A model generated the notes under the pieces. The model saw only the letters and a program-made list of their open reading frames with translations, searched no databases and was not told the DNA's origin. From Deltaproteobacteria bacterium (GTDB lineage: Bacteria; Desulfobacterota; Syntrophia; Syntrophales; Smithellaceae), in contig JAKLGV010000024.1 in the NCBI GenBank assembly GCA_022710585.1, positions 1 through 42,195 on the forward strand: DNA of 42,195 bases, in the 5' to 3' direction. The position numbers were made by a program, and so were the translations under genes. Shown here piece after piece: positions 27,578 to 38,002 of this stretch (position 1 is the stretch's first letter; the number at the start of each line of letters is the position of its first letter).

Positions 27578-29649
27578 TTTTTATCTTCTTTTTCCGGAAT
27601 GTTTTTCCAGTTTTCCAGCCAGATGACGGCTTCACTGTCGCTCGGCGCCCGATAATCGCCACGCGGAGAAAGCGATCCGCCGGAACCTACTTTGGGACTG
27701 TTGGGCACGCAGGATCGTTTGTACTGTGACGTCTTAAAAAATCGATATAAATAAACATGAAGCCATTTTTTTATTTCTTTTAACGTGTAATCGTTTCTTT
27801 TGTCTTCGGCAATATCCGGCCAGAGGCCTTTTTTCCTGTCCGTCCACGCGTGATAAGCTAAAAAAGCGACTTTGGTTGGCAGGTACCCGAAACGGGTGAT
27901 ATAAAAATTGTTGAAATCCTGCAGTTCATAGGGACCGATGGTCTCTTCTGTTTTCTGAACGTTCTGGCCTTTCTTTTTGCCCGGAATCAGCTCCGGAGAA
28001 ATTTCCGTTTCCAGGACGTCGATGAGAATTTCGGAAACCTCTCTTGAAAACTGATGGGTTTGCGCGACCCAGCGGATTAAATGCTGGATAAGGGTTTTGG
28101 GAACACTGGCGTTGACATTATAATGCGACATATGATCGCCGATGCCGTAAGTGCTCCAGCCCAGCGCCAGTTCACTCAAATCGCCGGTTCCGACGACGAG
28201 AGCGTGGCGCATATTGGCCAGCCGGAAAAGATGCGCCGATCGCTGTCCGGCCTGGACGTTTTCAAATGTGATGTCGAAAGTTTTCCTGCCTTTTGCATAA
28301 GGATGCTTGATGTCTTTAAGCATTTGCAGACAGGCCGGCCTGATGTCTATTTCGTTTGCTTCGACACCCAGTGCCTGCATGAGCTTCAGCGCATTGTCAT
28401 AAGTCTTCTTGGATGTGGCAAAACCTGGCATGGTGTAGGCCTTAACGTTTGTGCGGGGCAATCCCAGCGTGTCCATGGTTCTGGTGGCGACAATTAAAGC
28501 GTGGGTTGAATCCAGTCCTCCGGAAACACCAATGACCAGATTGGGAATGCCGGAGGATTTCAGACGTTTGGCCAGTCCCTGTACCTGTATATTGTATGCC
28601 TCATAGCATCGCTGATCGCGTTTGGAAAGATCGGCGGGGATGTATGGAAAACGCTGAATCTCCCGCTGGAGCAGAATGGGACCGGCTGGGATATGAACAT
28701 CAAATTCAACCCTGCGGAAGGACAAGATTCTGTCTTTGTGATCGGCGGCGTTCTTGCTGAAAGAGGTTAAACGCATTCTGTCCTGGGTCAGACGGTCAAG
28801 GTCAATGTCGCTGTAGATGATCTGAGCTTGTTGTGAAAAACGGGGTGATTCGGCAAGCAGATTGCCGTTTTCATAAATCATGGCGTGGCCATCCCAGGCG
28901 AGGTCGGTTGTGGATTCGCCGACACCGGCGGCGGCATAAAGATAAGCAGCTACGCATCGTGCCGATTGATTGGAGGCCAGTTGATGGCGGTATTCCGATT
29001 TGCCGATCGTAATGTTCGAAGCGGAGAGATTGCCAATGATACTGGCGCCCGCCATCGAAGCGAAGCTGGATGGCGGCACGGGAACCCAGAGGTCTTCGCA
29101 GATTTCCAGGAAGAAATTGAAATTCCTGACATTGGCAATTTTGAAAATGATATCCGCACCGAAAGGGATGTTTTTCTGCCCGGCTAATTCGATCTCGGAA
29201 TCAAAAGCGACTGAAGCAGGGGTAAATTGCCGCGCTTCATAAAATTCGCGATAATTGGGCAAGTATGATTTGACCGCCACACCGAGAATTTTACCCCGAT
29301 AAAAGACAACCGCGCAGTTGAAAAGTCGGCCGCCAACCTGCAGGGGAGCGCCGGCAACGAGTATCAGATTCATCTTTACAGAGGCTTTTTTGATTTCAGC
29401 AATGGCTTGCCGGACGCTTTGCAAAAGCGTATCCTGATGAAAAAGATCATCATTGGAGTATGCGGACAATCCCAACTCCGGGAAAATAGCGATGATGGCT
29501 TTATTGGTAGAGGCTTTCCGGGCCAGTTCAATCGTCTTTTGCGTGTTGAAGGGAATATCGGCCACCTTAACTTCAGGGATGCAGACAGCGGCGCGGATAA
29601 AACCCTGATGATAAAGATTGAAGAAATGCTCGTTTTTTCTCGAAGGCAT
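27574..29649 (-). CDS. nadE: Glutamine-dependent NAD+ synthetase
   Basis: NadE amidates nicotinic acid adenine dinucleotide to NAD. This 691-residue form has its own glutaminase. The nitrilase-like N-terminal domain carries the triad Glu58 ([10 protein letters not shown]), Lys127 ([15 protein letters not shown]) and Cys184 (LEICEDLW). The synthetase domain has the ATP pyrophosphatase loop SGGLDS at residues 376-381 and [16 protein letters not shown] precedes the ATG. It starts 4 bp after folE2. With nadK elsewhere in the window, two NAD(P) genes are present, but they are not in one operon. Confidence 0.97.
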   Translation of the reverse strand: MPSRKNEHFFNLYHQGFIRAAVCIPEVKVADIPFNTQKTIELARKASTNKAIIAIFPELGLSAYSNDDLFHQDTLLQSVRQAIAEIKKASVKMNLILVAGAPLQVGGRLFNCAVVFYRGKILGVAVKSYLPNYREFYEARQFTPASVAFDSEIELAGQKNIPFGADIIFKIANVRNFNFFLEICEDLWVPVPPSSFASMAGASIIGNLSASNITIGKSEYRHQLASNQSARCVAAYLYAAAGVGESTTDLAWDGHAMIYENGNLLAESPRFSQQAQIIYSDIDLDRLTQDRMRLTSFSKNAADHKDRILSFRRVEFDVHIPAGPILLQREIQRFPYIPADLSKRDQRCYEAYNIQVQGLAKRLKSSGIPNLVIGVSGGLDSTHALIVATRTMDTLGLPRTNVKAYTMPGFATSKKTYDNALKLMQALGVEANEIDIRPACLQMLKDIKHPYAKGRKTFDITFENVQAGQRSAHLFRLANMRHALVVGTGDLSELALGWSTYGIGDHMSHYNVNASVPKTLIQHLIRWVAQTHQFSREVSEILIDVLETEISPELIPGKKKGQNVQKTEETIGPYELQDFNNFYITRFGYLPTKVAFLAYHAWTDRKKGLWPDIAEDKRNDYTLKEIKKWLHVYLYRFFKTSQYKRSCVPNSPKVGSGGSLSPRGDYRAPSDSEAVIWLENWKNIPEKEDKK

Positions 29650-29653
29650 AGAA

Positions 29654-30421
29654 TTATCCTTTCTCTACCAGGGCGTATGCGCTGTGGTTGTGAATGCTTT
29701 CAAAATTTTCCGCTTCCACGCAATACCAGGTGAAATTATCATCTTTGTTCAATTCCACGGCTATGCTGCGCACGACATCTTCCACGAATTTTGGGTTTTC
29801 GTAGGCTTTTTCCGTGACATATTTTTCATCCACCCGTTTCAGGAGAGAATATACCTCGCCGCTGGCGGAATCTTCCACAATTTTTATCAAATCTTCAAGC
29901 CAGAAAAATTTCTTATAACGAACTTTTGCCGTGACGATACTGCGCTGATTGTGTGCTCCGTATTGGCTGATTTCCCGGGAGCAGGGGCAGACGGTGGTCA
30001 CCGGAACCGTAACGCCTACCAGAAAATCAGACTTCTCCTCGCTGCTTTCTCCGATTAATATACAGCCATACTCCATGAGACTTTTTGCTTTGGAAACCGG
30101 GGCGGTTTTCTCGAGAAAATAGGCGAAGTTGATTTCCATGTGAGCGGACTGGGCATGCAATTTCTGCCGGGTTTTCTCTAAAATGGATTGGAAAGTCTTG
30201 ATGCTGATTTGTCCTTTAAATTCATGGAGCGTCTCCACAAATCGGCTCATATGCGTGCCCTTGAAATGATGCGGGAGGTTGACGTACATGTTGATCGTTG
30301 CGTTGACCAGTTGAGTTCCCCGGGCCCGGTCCAGAACGATAATAGGATATTTGATGTTTTTTACGCCGACTTTTTTGATGTCAATGTTGCGAAAATCTTT
30401 TTGGCTTTGAATGTCAATCAT
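29654..30421 (-). CDS. folE2: GTP cyclohydrolase FolE2
   Basis: FolE2 converts GTP to dihydroneopterin triphosphate, the first step of both folate and queuosine synthesis, using a variable metal in place of FolE's zinc. This 255-residue protein has the family block [21 protein letters not shown] with the conserved cysteine, the early [13 protein letters not shown], and [13 protein letters not shown]. It follows queD by 24 bp, and its product is the QueD substrate, so the pair probably feeds queuosine synthesis as well as folate. No zinc-responsive operator is recognised upstream. Confidence 0.94.
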   Translation of the reverse strand: MIDIQSQKDFRNIDIKKVGVKNIKYPIIVLDRARGTQLVNATINMYVNLPHHFKGTHMSRFVETLHEFKGQISIKTFQSILEKTRQKLHAQSAHMEINFAYFLEKTAPVSKAKSLMEYGCILIGESSEEKSDFLVGVTVPVTTVCPCSREISQYGAHNQRSIVTAKVRYKKFFWLEDLIKIVEDSASGEVYSLLKRVDEKYVTEKAYENPKFVEDVVRSIAVELNKDDNFTWYCVEAENFESIHNHSAYALVEKG

Positions 30422-30445
30422 AATGAAAAAAATCTCTTAAATTGT

Positions 30446-30823
30446 TCATAACGATTCGGGAATATACGTGACCGCCGCGTTTTCCGATTCCCAGATTTTT
30501 ACACGCACCATTCGCACACCGGCCATTTTGACTTTAGCGGCCATTTCTTCACAGATATGCCTGGCAATGTTTTCCGCGGAAGGATTGATGCCGGCAAATG
30601 AACTCAGTTTGTTCAGATGCTTGTGATCCATGTCTTCCAGAATTTCATTTAAATGCTTTTTCAGAAAACGAAAATCGATGAGCAGACCGTTAGAGTCCAA
30701 TTCTCTCGCGGCGACGGTTATTTCCACTTTAAAATTATGACCGTGCAATTCTTCACATTTCCCGCCGATGTCGGCCAGCAGATGCGCCGCGGAAAATGAT
30801 TTGATGATTGTTACTTCATACAT
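30446..30823 (-). CDS. queD: 6-carboxy-5,6,7,8-tetrahydropterin synthase
   Basis: QueD turns dihydroneopterin triphosphate into carboxytetrahydropterin for preQ0 synthesis. The 125-residue protein has zinc ligands His14 (SAAHLL), His27 and His29 and catalytic Cys23 in CEELHGHNF, the C-x3-H-G-H motif of the QueD class. The catalytic end IWESENAAVTY is present. GAGG is found 9 bases before the ATG. It precedes folE2 in the same direction. QueC, QueE and QueF genes are not in the window. Confidence 0.95.
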   Translation of the reverse strand: MYEVTIIKSFSAAHLLADIGGKCEELHGHNFKVEITVAARELDSNGLLIDFRFLKKHLNEILEDMDHKHLNKLSSFAGINPSAENIARHICEEMAAKVKMAGVRMVRVKIWESENAAVTYIPESL

Positions 30824-30927
30824 TGACAGATCCTCTATCTTTTTTTGATTAATATCACATTTTCGAGTGATGTTGAATAATGAATTCTTTTTTTAGATTT
30901 TGCAATTGACGGAAAATATCTATGAGA

Positions 30928-32784
30928 TCAACGGCAAACCCCCATACTTTTTGCAGATTCCAACGTTTTACAATCTCCCAGTTGACACGCTCTTCTTGCA
31001 TCATTGCACCCCTGTTCTTTTTTACCCTGTTTTAAATAAGCAACCGCTCTGTTGCTGTATGCATCTATATAATCCGGTTTCAAATGAATGGCCTGGTTGG
31101 AATCCTCCATGGCAAGTTTATACTGACCGATCTTAAAGTAGGTAAAAGCCCTGTTGTTGTATGCTTCGGCGTATGTTGGTCTCAAGCCTATGGCCTTGCT
31201 GAATTCTTCTATGGCCCGTTGATTCTGGTTGTGTATACCATAAGCAATACCCTTGTTATTGTAAATAATGGCGGAGTCCTCAAAAACCTGCTGTCTCAGT
31301 AAACGAACCTTATCCTGGGCAATGGTTCTTGTCACCGCTACCCCCCATACAACTATGCAAATCCATAGCATCAATGGGATTACAGTCAGAGCAGACTTTT
31401 TTTTTATTTTCGGAATCTCGCCCCGACCACTTTCACGATATGCCCATAGTGACAAGGAACCAACACATACAATTACTAATATAGCCGACCATGGCCATGA
31501 AAGACCGAACAACATTCCTGCATTAACAGAGGTGTAACCGTAACGTATGCAGGGGATAATAAGTTCCACAATCGGGTTATTCATCAAGTTCGGTGTATGT
31601 GGAACACCAATGACGGATAAACCAACCTGTGCACAGGAAGGAATGAATAACAACCAGAATACATAGGATCGCCAATTTAAGAAGGCTATCGGAAATGCAA
31701 GAAACGGCAACATGGGCACAAGATAACGCGGGCCAAATGTCCATCCTCCGTGCCACGCATAGAATCCGGCCACAAAAATAAATGAGGAAATAACGATTAA
31801 TGATATTAAAATAGCGGCCTGACGATGCTTGGATGTTGATATCATTTCAGATATTCCCCAGAATGAGAGGAGCATAACAGGCATTATGAAGAAAATGCCG
31901 CGCGAAGGAGAAATCAAAAGGCCAATCAATGCATTGATAGTGGGCAATCCCAGGCCTAAAAATCCATGAGAAGAACCTTCTCGAAACTTTTCGTAAGCGA
32001 GATTCGAGTATGAAAAAGAAAAAGGATGTCCAAAACAGGAAATATTATATGCAGCCAGGATAAGCACGCAAACACATGCGCCCAAGATAAATCCTGTTTT
32101 AAAACGCGCGTTAGATTTTGACACGAGAACGTACAACGCCAGAAAGATAGAAATTACAATGGCAGTATAATCAGTGATGACAGCAAATCCGGCCAGCAGG
32201 CCGGCGATAAATCCATAGCCGAGGATTTTTATATTGGGTATCCGATCTTTCAAGGGAAAGCGTCCCAGCAAAGCGAATGAAAAAAAGCCGAGGCTCGCAG
32301 CAATCTGATGACCGCTGAACAGTGTTGCATGTAAAAGAGCAATGCTGCCGAATCCATAAGCAATGACCATTAAAAAAGCCTGTCTTGGAAAAGCTCCGTA
32401 GAATAGGGCAAGACGATACATCACTACTCCAAGCAGAGCAAAAATCAATGTAGTGGTCATAACGCGGACAATGTACATATTCAATTGACTCATTGCCTTA
32501 TATATTTTGAGGGATGTCAGATTACGTAATGACCAGTATACCGGTATTGCCAGGAAAGATGCACCGGGCGCCTTATTTGAATAATAGTGGCCGTTCCTTT
32601 CCGATTTATCGATTGTGTTTTTTTGATTAACGTCGATATTTAACGTTTTATAATCCACAATCGCGCTGAGCAGAAGATATCGACTTGAAGTGTTGTCATA
32701 TTCGACGGGATGATAAAATGCTGCACCTGCTAAAAACAGTATGGCAAAGATTAGTAATTCGCTTTTTATTTTTTTGAATGACAT
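30928..32784 (-). CDS. Multi-pass membrane protein (glycosyltransferase-C like) with C-terminal TPRs and Cys4 tail
   Basis: A 618-residue protein with about ten to twelve hydrophobic segments (residues 10-500) and a periplasmic-looking first loop (YDNTSSRY, then YYSNKAPGASFLAIP) of the kind seen in PMT/ArnT-like transferases that use polyprenyl-linked sugars. No enzyme class can be fixed. The last 110 residues hold two full TPR units and a third that runs into the tail G-C-x-D-A-x2-A-C-x-L-G-x-C, then T-L-x2-A-x3-G-x-C-R. The three neighbours at 32861, 34603 and 38003 share that tail although their membrane domains differ. An ATG at 32784 is preferred over a TTG three codons upstream; neither has a clear ribosome site. 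Confidence 0.65.
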   Translation of the reverse strand: MSFKKIKSELLIFAILFLAGAAFYHPVEYDNTSSRYLLLSAIVDYKTLNIDVNQKNTIDKSERNGHYYSNKAPGASFLAIPVYWSLRNLTSLKIYKAMSQLNMYIVRVMTTTLIFALLGVVMYRLALFYGAFPRQAFLMVIAYGFGSIALLHATLFSGHQIAASLGFFSFALLGRFPLKDRIPNIKILGYGFIAGLLAGFAVITDYTAIVISIFLALYVLVSKSNARFKTGFILGACVCVLILAAYNISCFGHPFSFSYSNLAYEKFREGSSHGFLGLGLPTINALIGLLISPSRGIFFIMPVMLLSFWGISEMISTSKHRQAAILISLIVISSFIFVAGFYAWHGGWTFGPRYLVPMLPFLAFPIAFLNWRSYVFWLLFIPSCAQVGLSVIGVPHTPNLMNNPIVELIIPCIRYGYTSVNAGMLFGLSWPWSAILVIVCVGSLSLWAYRESGRGEIPKIKKKSALTVIPLMLWICIVVWGVAVTRTIAQDKVRLLRQQVFEDSAIIYNNKGIAYGIHNQNQRAIEEFSKAIGLRPTYAEAYNNRAFTYFKIGQYKLAMEDSNQAIHLKPDYIDAYSNRAVAYLKQGKKEQGCNDARRACQLGDCKTLESAKSMGVCR

Positions 32785-32860
32785 TAGTGCCAACTTGTAA
32801 TGAAAATAAGCGACGAAATGTTTTTATAATAGAAATTCATGTTACACAATGATGCATAAA

Positions 32861-34543
32861 TCAACGACAATATCCTTTTGATCTAGCGGCTTCCAGTGTT
32901 TTGCAGATTCCCAATTTACAAGCGCTTTTAGCATCGTAACAGCCGGAATCGTTCTTGCCCTGATTAAAGTAGCAAAACGCTCTGTTATTATAAGCATTTG
33001 CATGATCATGTTTAAGACTGATGGCCTTATTGAAGTCATTCATGGCCAGATGATATTGACCGAGCTTCACGTAAGTTCCGCCCCTGCTGTTGTAGTAATC
33101 AGCATTATTTTGTTCAAGGCCGATGGCCATACTGAAGTCGCCTATGGCCAGATGATATTGACTAAGTTTTGCGTAAGCAGTTCCTCTATTAAAGTAGGGA
33201 ATGGAATATTTCGGTTTCAACCGGATGGCTTCATTATAATGCTTTATCGACTCATCAATTTTTCCTTGATTAAACAGGGCAAGGCCTAAATTGCTATGGG
33301 CCAAAGGATTATCTTTTGATACCCGCAGAGCATGTCTAAAGAGAGTGATGTTATTTTCCCAATGGCTGCATTGCTGCCATGCTAACAATACCATGATGGA
33401 AAGGAAACCTAAACTCATGGGAAGTAAAACTTTTTGTTTTGTGCGTTTGTTCTTCATTAGTGCGGGGATTCCCCAGGCCAGCATAACTGCAAGGCCTATG
33501 GACGGCAGATAGTGGAAGCGGTCGGCCATCGCAAAATATCCTATCTGAATGATTCCAATAACAGGCATAATAGTTATTGCGTACCATAGCCATCCTACCA
33601 AGAGATACGGTGAATTTTTTCGTATTATAATGACGGAAGAGCTGATAATGATAATCAAAAAGAGTGCTCCGGAGACCTGCAGGAATGGGATTTGTTCCGG
33701 AAAAGGGTAAAAAACAACCATGTCAGATGGCCAAAACGTTTGTTTCAAATAAATTTTAAAGGAGACAGCAGAATTGGCCAATCTTGATGCCAGGGTAAAA
33801 CCTTTTTCTGTTGCATTGGGTTGAGAAAGAATGGTTATAATTGAGAAGACAACAGATAAAATAAAAAAAGGTATCTTTTCCTTTAATTGCCATAATAATA
33901 AATTGTCTTTATTTACCTTAAATCGAGCCAGTGGCCAGTAATCGAGAAGAATCATGATCAAAGGCAGAGTCACGACCATGGATTTGCTCATGAGCCCGCA
34001 AGCAAAGGAAAAAAGAACAAGACAATATCTTCTTATGTTTGGTTTTTCCGTGTAATAGACATACAGGCACAAAGTCAGCATAAAGAAAAACCCGCTCAAG
34101 ACGTCTTTCCGTTCAGCGATCCAGGCAACGGATTCCACATGCATTGGATGGAGAGCAAAAAATGCGGCGATAAAAGCGCTTTGCCAGAGCGCACGGGTCA
34201 TACGGTTCCATAGCCAGAAAAGCAATAATATACTAAGGATATGCAGGAGAAGATTGGTCATGTGATAGCCGCCGGCATTCAGACCAAAAAGCTGATAATC
34301 AAGCATTAAGGAAAGCCACGTCAGCGGATGCCAGAATTCCGCATAGGTTGTGCTGAAGGCCCAGCGCAAACCATCCAAAGTGATTCCAGAAAGGACATGA
34401 TTGTTTCCTGTAACATAAGCAACATCATCGAATACAAAACCATATTGATTAACCTGCCGGAAAACGACGAGCGTAATCGCTGCCAGAACAATATAAATAA
34501 TGAGTTCCCGTTTTTTGGGGTTAACACCTATGCTGTTTAACAT
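32861..34543 (-). CDS. TMTC-like membrane glycosyltransferase with 3 TPRs and Cys4 tail
   Basis: A 560-residue protein. After the first helix comes YGFVFDDVAYVTGN, whose Asp-Asp fits the catalytic acid region of GT-C enzymes. The segment ALHPMHVESVAWIAERKDVL is the signature of bacterial TMTC-like proteins (TPR plus O-mannosyl-transferase-like family). Ten or so helices follow. The C-terminus has three TPR units and the shared four-cysteine tail ending GYCR. The start is ATG 34543; an in-frame TTG two codons earlier has no support. It lies 59 bp after the 34603 gene. Likely a polyprenyl-phosphate-sugar-dependent protein glycosyltransferase; substrate unknown. Confidence 0.75.
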   Translation of the reverse strand: MLNSIGVNPKKRELIIYIVLAAITLVVFRQVNQYGFVFDDVAYVTGNNHVLSGITLDGLRWAFSTTYAEFWHPLTWLSLMLDYQLFGLNAGGYHMTNLLLHILSILLLFWLWNRMTRALWQSAFIAAFFALHPMHVESVAWIAERKDVLSGFFFMLTLCLYVYYTEKPNIRRYCLVLFSFACGLMSKSMVVTLPLIMILLDYWPLARFKVNKDNLLLWQLKEKIPFFILSVVFSIITILSQPNATEKGFTLASRLANSAVSFKIYLKQTFWPSDMVVFYPFPEQIPFLQVSGALFLIIIISSSVIIIRKNSPYLLVGWLWYAITIMPVIGIIQIGYFAMADRFHYLPSIGLAVMLAWGIPALMKNKRTKQKVLLPMSLGFLSIMVLLAWQQCSHWENNITLFRHALRVSKDNPLAHSNLGLALFNQGKIDESIKHYNEAIRLKPKYSIPYFNRGTAYAKLSQYHLAIGDFSMAIGLEQNNADYYNSRGGTYVKLGQYHLAMNDFNKAISLKHDHANAYNNRAFCYFNQGKNDSGCYDAKSACKLGICKTLEAARSKGYCR

Positions 34544-34602
34544 GGTCAATTTCCGTATTTTTTGTCATGCCGACAAAGACATCTGCTGAAATTTTTATTG
34601 CA

Positions 34603-36516
34603 TCAACGGCAAAGCCCGATAGCTTGAGCAGATTTTAAGGTTGTGCAATTTCCCAACATACATGCCCTTTGAGCATCAAAACACCCCTGTTTTGTGTTGC
34701 CAAGTTTTAAATAGGCAATGGCCCTGCTCTGGTACGCTACTGAATATTTTGGATCATAGGTAATTGCATTGTTGTAATGTTTTATGGCTGGTTGATATTG
34801 ACCAAGAAGAGAGTATACATATCCTAAATTGTGATGGGCCAGAGCATGGTTAGATTTAATTGTAATGGCCTTGTTAAAATCATTGATAGCCTTCTGGTAT
34901 TGACCCTGTCTGCCATAAATAGTTCCTCTGTTGTTATAGGCATTGGCATAATGGTGGTTTCTCCTGATTGTTTCGTTGTAGTCTTGAATGGCCTGTGGGT
35001 ATTGTCCCAGTTTGTCATAAAGAATTCCTCTATTATTGTATGCATCAACATAATCCGGTTTTAATCGGATTGCTTCATTATAATCCTCAAGAGCTTTTTG
35101 AGTATAACCAAGTGCGCTCATAGCTGTTCCTCTGTTGTTATAATAATCAGCATAATGATTGTTTATGAAAATTGCTTTATTATAATAATACAATGCTTTT
35201 TCATAATCTCCCTTATTAAACAGAGCGTTGCCAAAATTATTATTTACTCTTGCCTTGTTTGGAGATTTCTTGAGGCAATCAGCCCACAGCGTATACTCGT
35301 CCTGCCAGATTTTGTTCCGCTGGTATGCCAGCGTTGCGTTCAGTGAGGCAATAACCAGAAGAATAAAAACGCCGATTCTCAGATGCTTTTCTTGGAATAG
35401 ATAAAAGAATCCTCCTGTGAGAGCGATGAAGAATCCAAAACTGGACAGATAGGTTCGATGTTCATAAATGACGTTCTGAGAAATGGGAATAATACTGGAT
35501 TCTACTAAGAGGGTGAGAATGAACCAGAATATGCCGAAGGCAATGAGCCGGTATTTCTTGAAAAGTAAAAAGCCGGTTAAGGCAATTCCTAGCAAGGCCA
35601 GAAAGCTTAAAAAAGTTTTTATGTGAAACAGGGTGGTCGAGACGGGATAATCGTAGTCAAAGTTTTGATGAAACGGCAGAATCAGCAGACGGATATAGGT
35701 CAGAATGACCCGGAATTGAGTGAAGAGATATTCCTGCATGGATATTGAATAGGCATAGCCTTGCCCGGGTTCGACGGTATGGAATACATTCACGGAACGA
35801 ACCCTGAAAATCAAGAGCAGAAAAATTGTCAGCATGATAAAGGAAACCATTAATCCTTTATTCTTTAACTCCAGTTTCCACGGAGATGCTTTCAGGAAAA
35901 AGTAGTCGTATAGAAGGATAGCGAAAGGTAAGGTAAAAACAATCTCCTTTGTCAGCATGCCGCAAATGCCGGAGAAAATGGATGCGCTGAAGAAGAGCAG
36001 AGATGTATTTCTGTCGCCTTGCCATAACCTTCCTCGAATAAAAAGAATCAAAGATAAAAGGTAAAATAGGGTAGCCAGTGAAGCAAAACGCTGGACGATA
36101 TATGTTACTGATTGTGTTGCCAGAGGATGAGTCACAAAAAGCAAACCGGTCATAAAGGCGATGATCGTTTTGTTTCGACTTATGGGGTCATCTTTCATGA
36201 CAGGAGAGGAAAGAGTGATCCATGTAAGCCAATAGACTAAAAGAGCGTTGATAAGGTGAATGAAAAGATTGACCAGATGATAACCCCAAACGTCCAGTTG
36301 ATGAAGATTATAATTGACGGCAAAAGTTAATATTCCTAATGGACGGGATGGTGCAAGGCGAATCCAGTCAACAACATTAGCCACATCATTTGTCACACTG
36401 ATGTCTAAAAAATGTGTATCATCAAAATGAAAAGAACAGTCAAAGGAATTAGAATAAGATATTATCCCGGCGATCACGATGGTCAAGATCAGGAAAAGCT
36501 CTTTTTTATTATCCAT
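34603..36516 (-). CDS. TMTC-like membrane glycosyltransferase with 5 TPRs and Cys4 tail
   Basis: A 637-residue protein with an acidic first loop (FDCSFHFDDTHFL), a signature-like VTHPLATQSVTYIVQRFASL in place of the usual His-Pro...Glu-Arg-Lys-Asp version, and about twelve membrane segments. The TPR array has five complete units (NRGTAMSALGYTQKALEDYN and similar), followed by the same cysteine tail ending GLCR. It differs from its neighbours in the membrane half, so it is a paralogue of another branch. The IS256 element lies only 5 bp before its ATG, so any native promoter is now separated from it; no ribosome site is visible next to the start. Confidence 0.75.
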   Translation of the reverse strand: MDNKKELFLILTIVIAGIISYSNSFDCSFHFDDTHFLDISVTNDVANVVDWIRLAPSRPLGILTFAVNYNLHQLDVWGYHLVNLFIHLINALLVYWLTWITLSSPVMKDDPISRNKTIIAFMTGLLFVTHPLATQSVTYIVQRFASLATLFYLLSLILFIRGRLWQGDRNTSLLFFSASIFSGICGMLTKEIVFTLPFAILLYDYFFLKASPWKLELKNKGLMVSFIMLTIFLLLIFRVRSVNVFHTVEPGQGYAYSISMQEYLFTQFRVILTYIRLLILPFHQNFDYDYPVSTTLFHIKTFLSFLALLGIALTGFLLFKKYRLIAFGIFWFILTLLVESSIIPISQNVIYEHRTYLSSFGFFIALTGGFFYLFQEKHLRIGVFILLVIASLNATLAYQRNKIWQDEYTLWADCLKKSPNKARVNNNFGNALFNKGDYEKALYYYNKAIFINNHYADYYNNRGTAMSALGYTQKALEDYNEAIRLKPDYVDAYNNRGILYDKLGQYPQAIQDYNETIRRNHHYANAYNNRGTIYGRQGQYQKAINDFNKAITIKSNHALAHHNLGYVYSLLGQYQPAIKHYNNAITYDPKYSVAYQSRAIAYLKLGNTKQGCFDAQRACMLGNCTTLKSAQAIGLCR

Positions 36517-36521
36517 GATAG

Positions 36522-36529
36522 GTTTTTTA
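36522..36529. repeat. Target site duplication, left copy
   Basis: The 8-mer GTTTTTTA directly flanks the left inverted repeat of the IS256-family element; the right copy is at 37860-37867. Both copies happen to be followed by GA. Confidence 0.85.
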
Positions 36530-36557
36530 GAGACTGTAAAATAATCTGTGTAAATGG
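36530..36557 (+). repeat. Left terminal inverted repeat of the IS256 element
   Basis: 28 bases ending CTGTGTAAATGG. The inner 12 bases are identical to the right end; 22 of 28 positions match overall. Confidence 0.9.
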
Positions 36558-36565
36558 AAATTTTT

Positions 36566-37783
36566 TCATATCGCCGCCAAATTGAAACGGCCCTCGTACA
36601 TAACAGCCAGTTGTGAAATTGTCAAAGCCCAGTTAGCCAAGGGCATTGACCATTTTTTCATAACATCCTGAATCGCTAAAAATAATATTTTCGTCAGCGC
36701 CTCGTCATTCGGAAAAACTGATCGGTTTTTCGTTACTTTTCGGAGTTGCCGGTGAAGACCTTCCACGGCGTTTGTTGTATAAATGATTTTCCGAATGTGT
36801 TCAGGGTATTTGAAAAAGGTGGCTACATGGGTCCAGTGGTTTTTCCACGGGTTCACCGCCAGAGGATATTTCTGGCCCCACTTGGCCATCAGCTTATCCA
36901 ACTCATAAGCAGCCTTGTCTTCGCTGGGCGCCTTATAAACTGTTTTCAGATCGGCAATAAATTCTTTCTGATACTTTGAGCCCACATATTTGAGAGAATT
37001 ACGGATCATGTGCACAACACAGAGTTGCGTCTCCGTTTTCGGGAAAGCGCTGTTAATCGCATCCGGGAATCCCTTCAATCCGTCAACGCAGGCAATCAAA
37101 ATATCTTCAACACCCCGATTCCTCAATTCGTTCATGATGCCCAACCAATAATGGGCACCTTCGTTTTCCCCAACCCAAAGGCCAAGGACATCCTTGTGGC
37201 CCTTTAAATCAACTCCCAGACAGGTATAGGCCGCTTTATTGACCACTTTCCCTTCCTGTCGAACATGGTAATGAATGGCATCAAAGAAAACGATCGCATA
37301 AACAGCTGACAGTGGCCGGGACTGCCATTCCGCCGCCAGAGACATGACTTTATCGGTTATATTGGAAATCGTGGTCGGTGAAATGTCTACACCGTAAAAA
37401 TCTTTGATGTGTTCCTGAATGTCTCGAACGGTTATGCCCTTGGCGTACATCGAGATGATCTTCTCATCAAACTCACTGATGTCGCTCTGGCGTTTCTTTA
37501 CGATGGATGGCTCAAACGTCCCGTTCCGATCACGGGGTGTCTCTATTTTAACTTCACCAAAATCGGATCGCACCGTTTTGGCTGTTTTCCCGTTACGATT
37601 GTTTCCGCTGTTGTTTCCATCCGGGGAATGCTTCTCATAGCCTAAATGGTCCGTCATCTCTGCCTCCAGGATCTGCTCCGTCATCTCCTTCAGCATTCGC
37701 TTTAACAAACCGTTCTTCCCGGAAATATCTTCTAGGGTCTTACACTGACTCAATGCCTCCTCAACATCAAACGTCAACTTCAT
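36566..37783 (-). CDS. IS256-family transposase
   Basis: The 405-residue transposase catalyses cut-out and insertion through a circular intermediate in this family. Catalytic residues are Asp168 (VFFDAIHYHV), Asp234 (IACVDGLKGFPDAI) and Glu341 (TTNAVEGLHRQLRK). The C/D region VCVVH-like QLCVVHMIRNSLKYV is also present. AGGAGG lies 7 bases before the ATG. It is complete, with no frameshift or stop, and runs in the same direction as the glycosyltransferase-like genes, so read-through could drive the 36516 gene. Confidence 0.97.
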   Translation of the reverse strand: MKLTFDVEEALSQCKTLEDISGKNGLLKRMLKEMTEQILEAEMTDHLGYEKHSPDGNNSGNNRNGKTAKTVRSDFGEVKIETPRDRNGTFEPSIVKKRQSDISEFDEKIISMYAKGITVRDIQEHIKDFYGVDISPTTISNITDKVMSLAAEWQSRPLSAVYAIVFFDAIHYHVRQEGKVVNKAAYTCLGVDLKGHKDVLGLWVGENEGAHYWLGIMNELRNRGVEDILIACVDGLKGFPDAINSAFPKTETQLCVVHMIRNSLKYVGSKYQKEFIADLKTVYKAPSEDKAAYELDKLMAKWGQKYPLAVNPWKNHWTHVATFFKYPEHIRKIIYTTNAVEGLHRQLRKVTKNRSVFPNDEALTKILFLAIQDVMKKWSMPLANWALTISQLAVMYEGRFNLAAI

Positions 37784-37831
37784 GCTAAATCCTCCTGTCT
37801 ACTCTGGTTTTATTATCTACCCTATTTAAAA

Positions 37832-37859
37832 CCATTTACACAGTTAGATTTACACTCCC
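37832..37859 (-). repeat. Right terminal inverted repeat of the IS256 element
   Basis: Reverse complement begins GGGAGTGTAAATC and ends CTGTGTAAATGG, matching the left end. Confidence 0.9.
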
Positions 37860-37867
37860 GTTTTTTA
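37860..37867. repeat. Target site duplication, right copy
   Basis: Second copy of GTTTTTTA directly after the right inverted repeat. Confidence 0.85.
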
Positions 37868-38002
37868 GATCCGTTCATTGTTGCCGTGATTTATATACTC
37901 ATCCGGATCAGTTTGCAAGACTTCCAGATGCTGATATGAACTGCTCTGGTGAAAGAGATGTTGTCTCCGGTAAATCAACACTCGTTGCGGCAAAGCCACA
38001 AA

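Larger units (their letters stand above)
36530..37859 (-). mobile_element. IS256-family insertion sequence, intact
   Basis: The element is 1330 bp, bounded by 28-bp imperfect inverted repeats beginning GAGACTGTAAAA (left) and GGGAGTGTAAAT (right, read inward), and flanked by an 8-bp duplication. It holds one full-length transposase gene with the complete DDE residues. Everything points to a recent, potentially active insertion. It lies between two genes of the glycosyltransferase-like cluster. Confidence 0.95.

Noticed and set aside
37868..38002. Possible remnant of another TPR gene between the IS and the 38003 gene
   Set aside because: Translations of the stretch show stops and no TPR or cysteine-tail motif.
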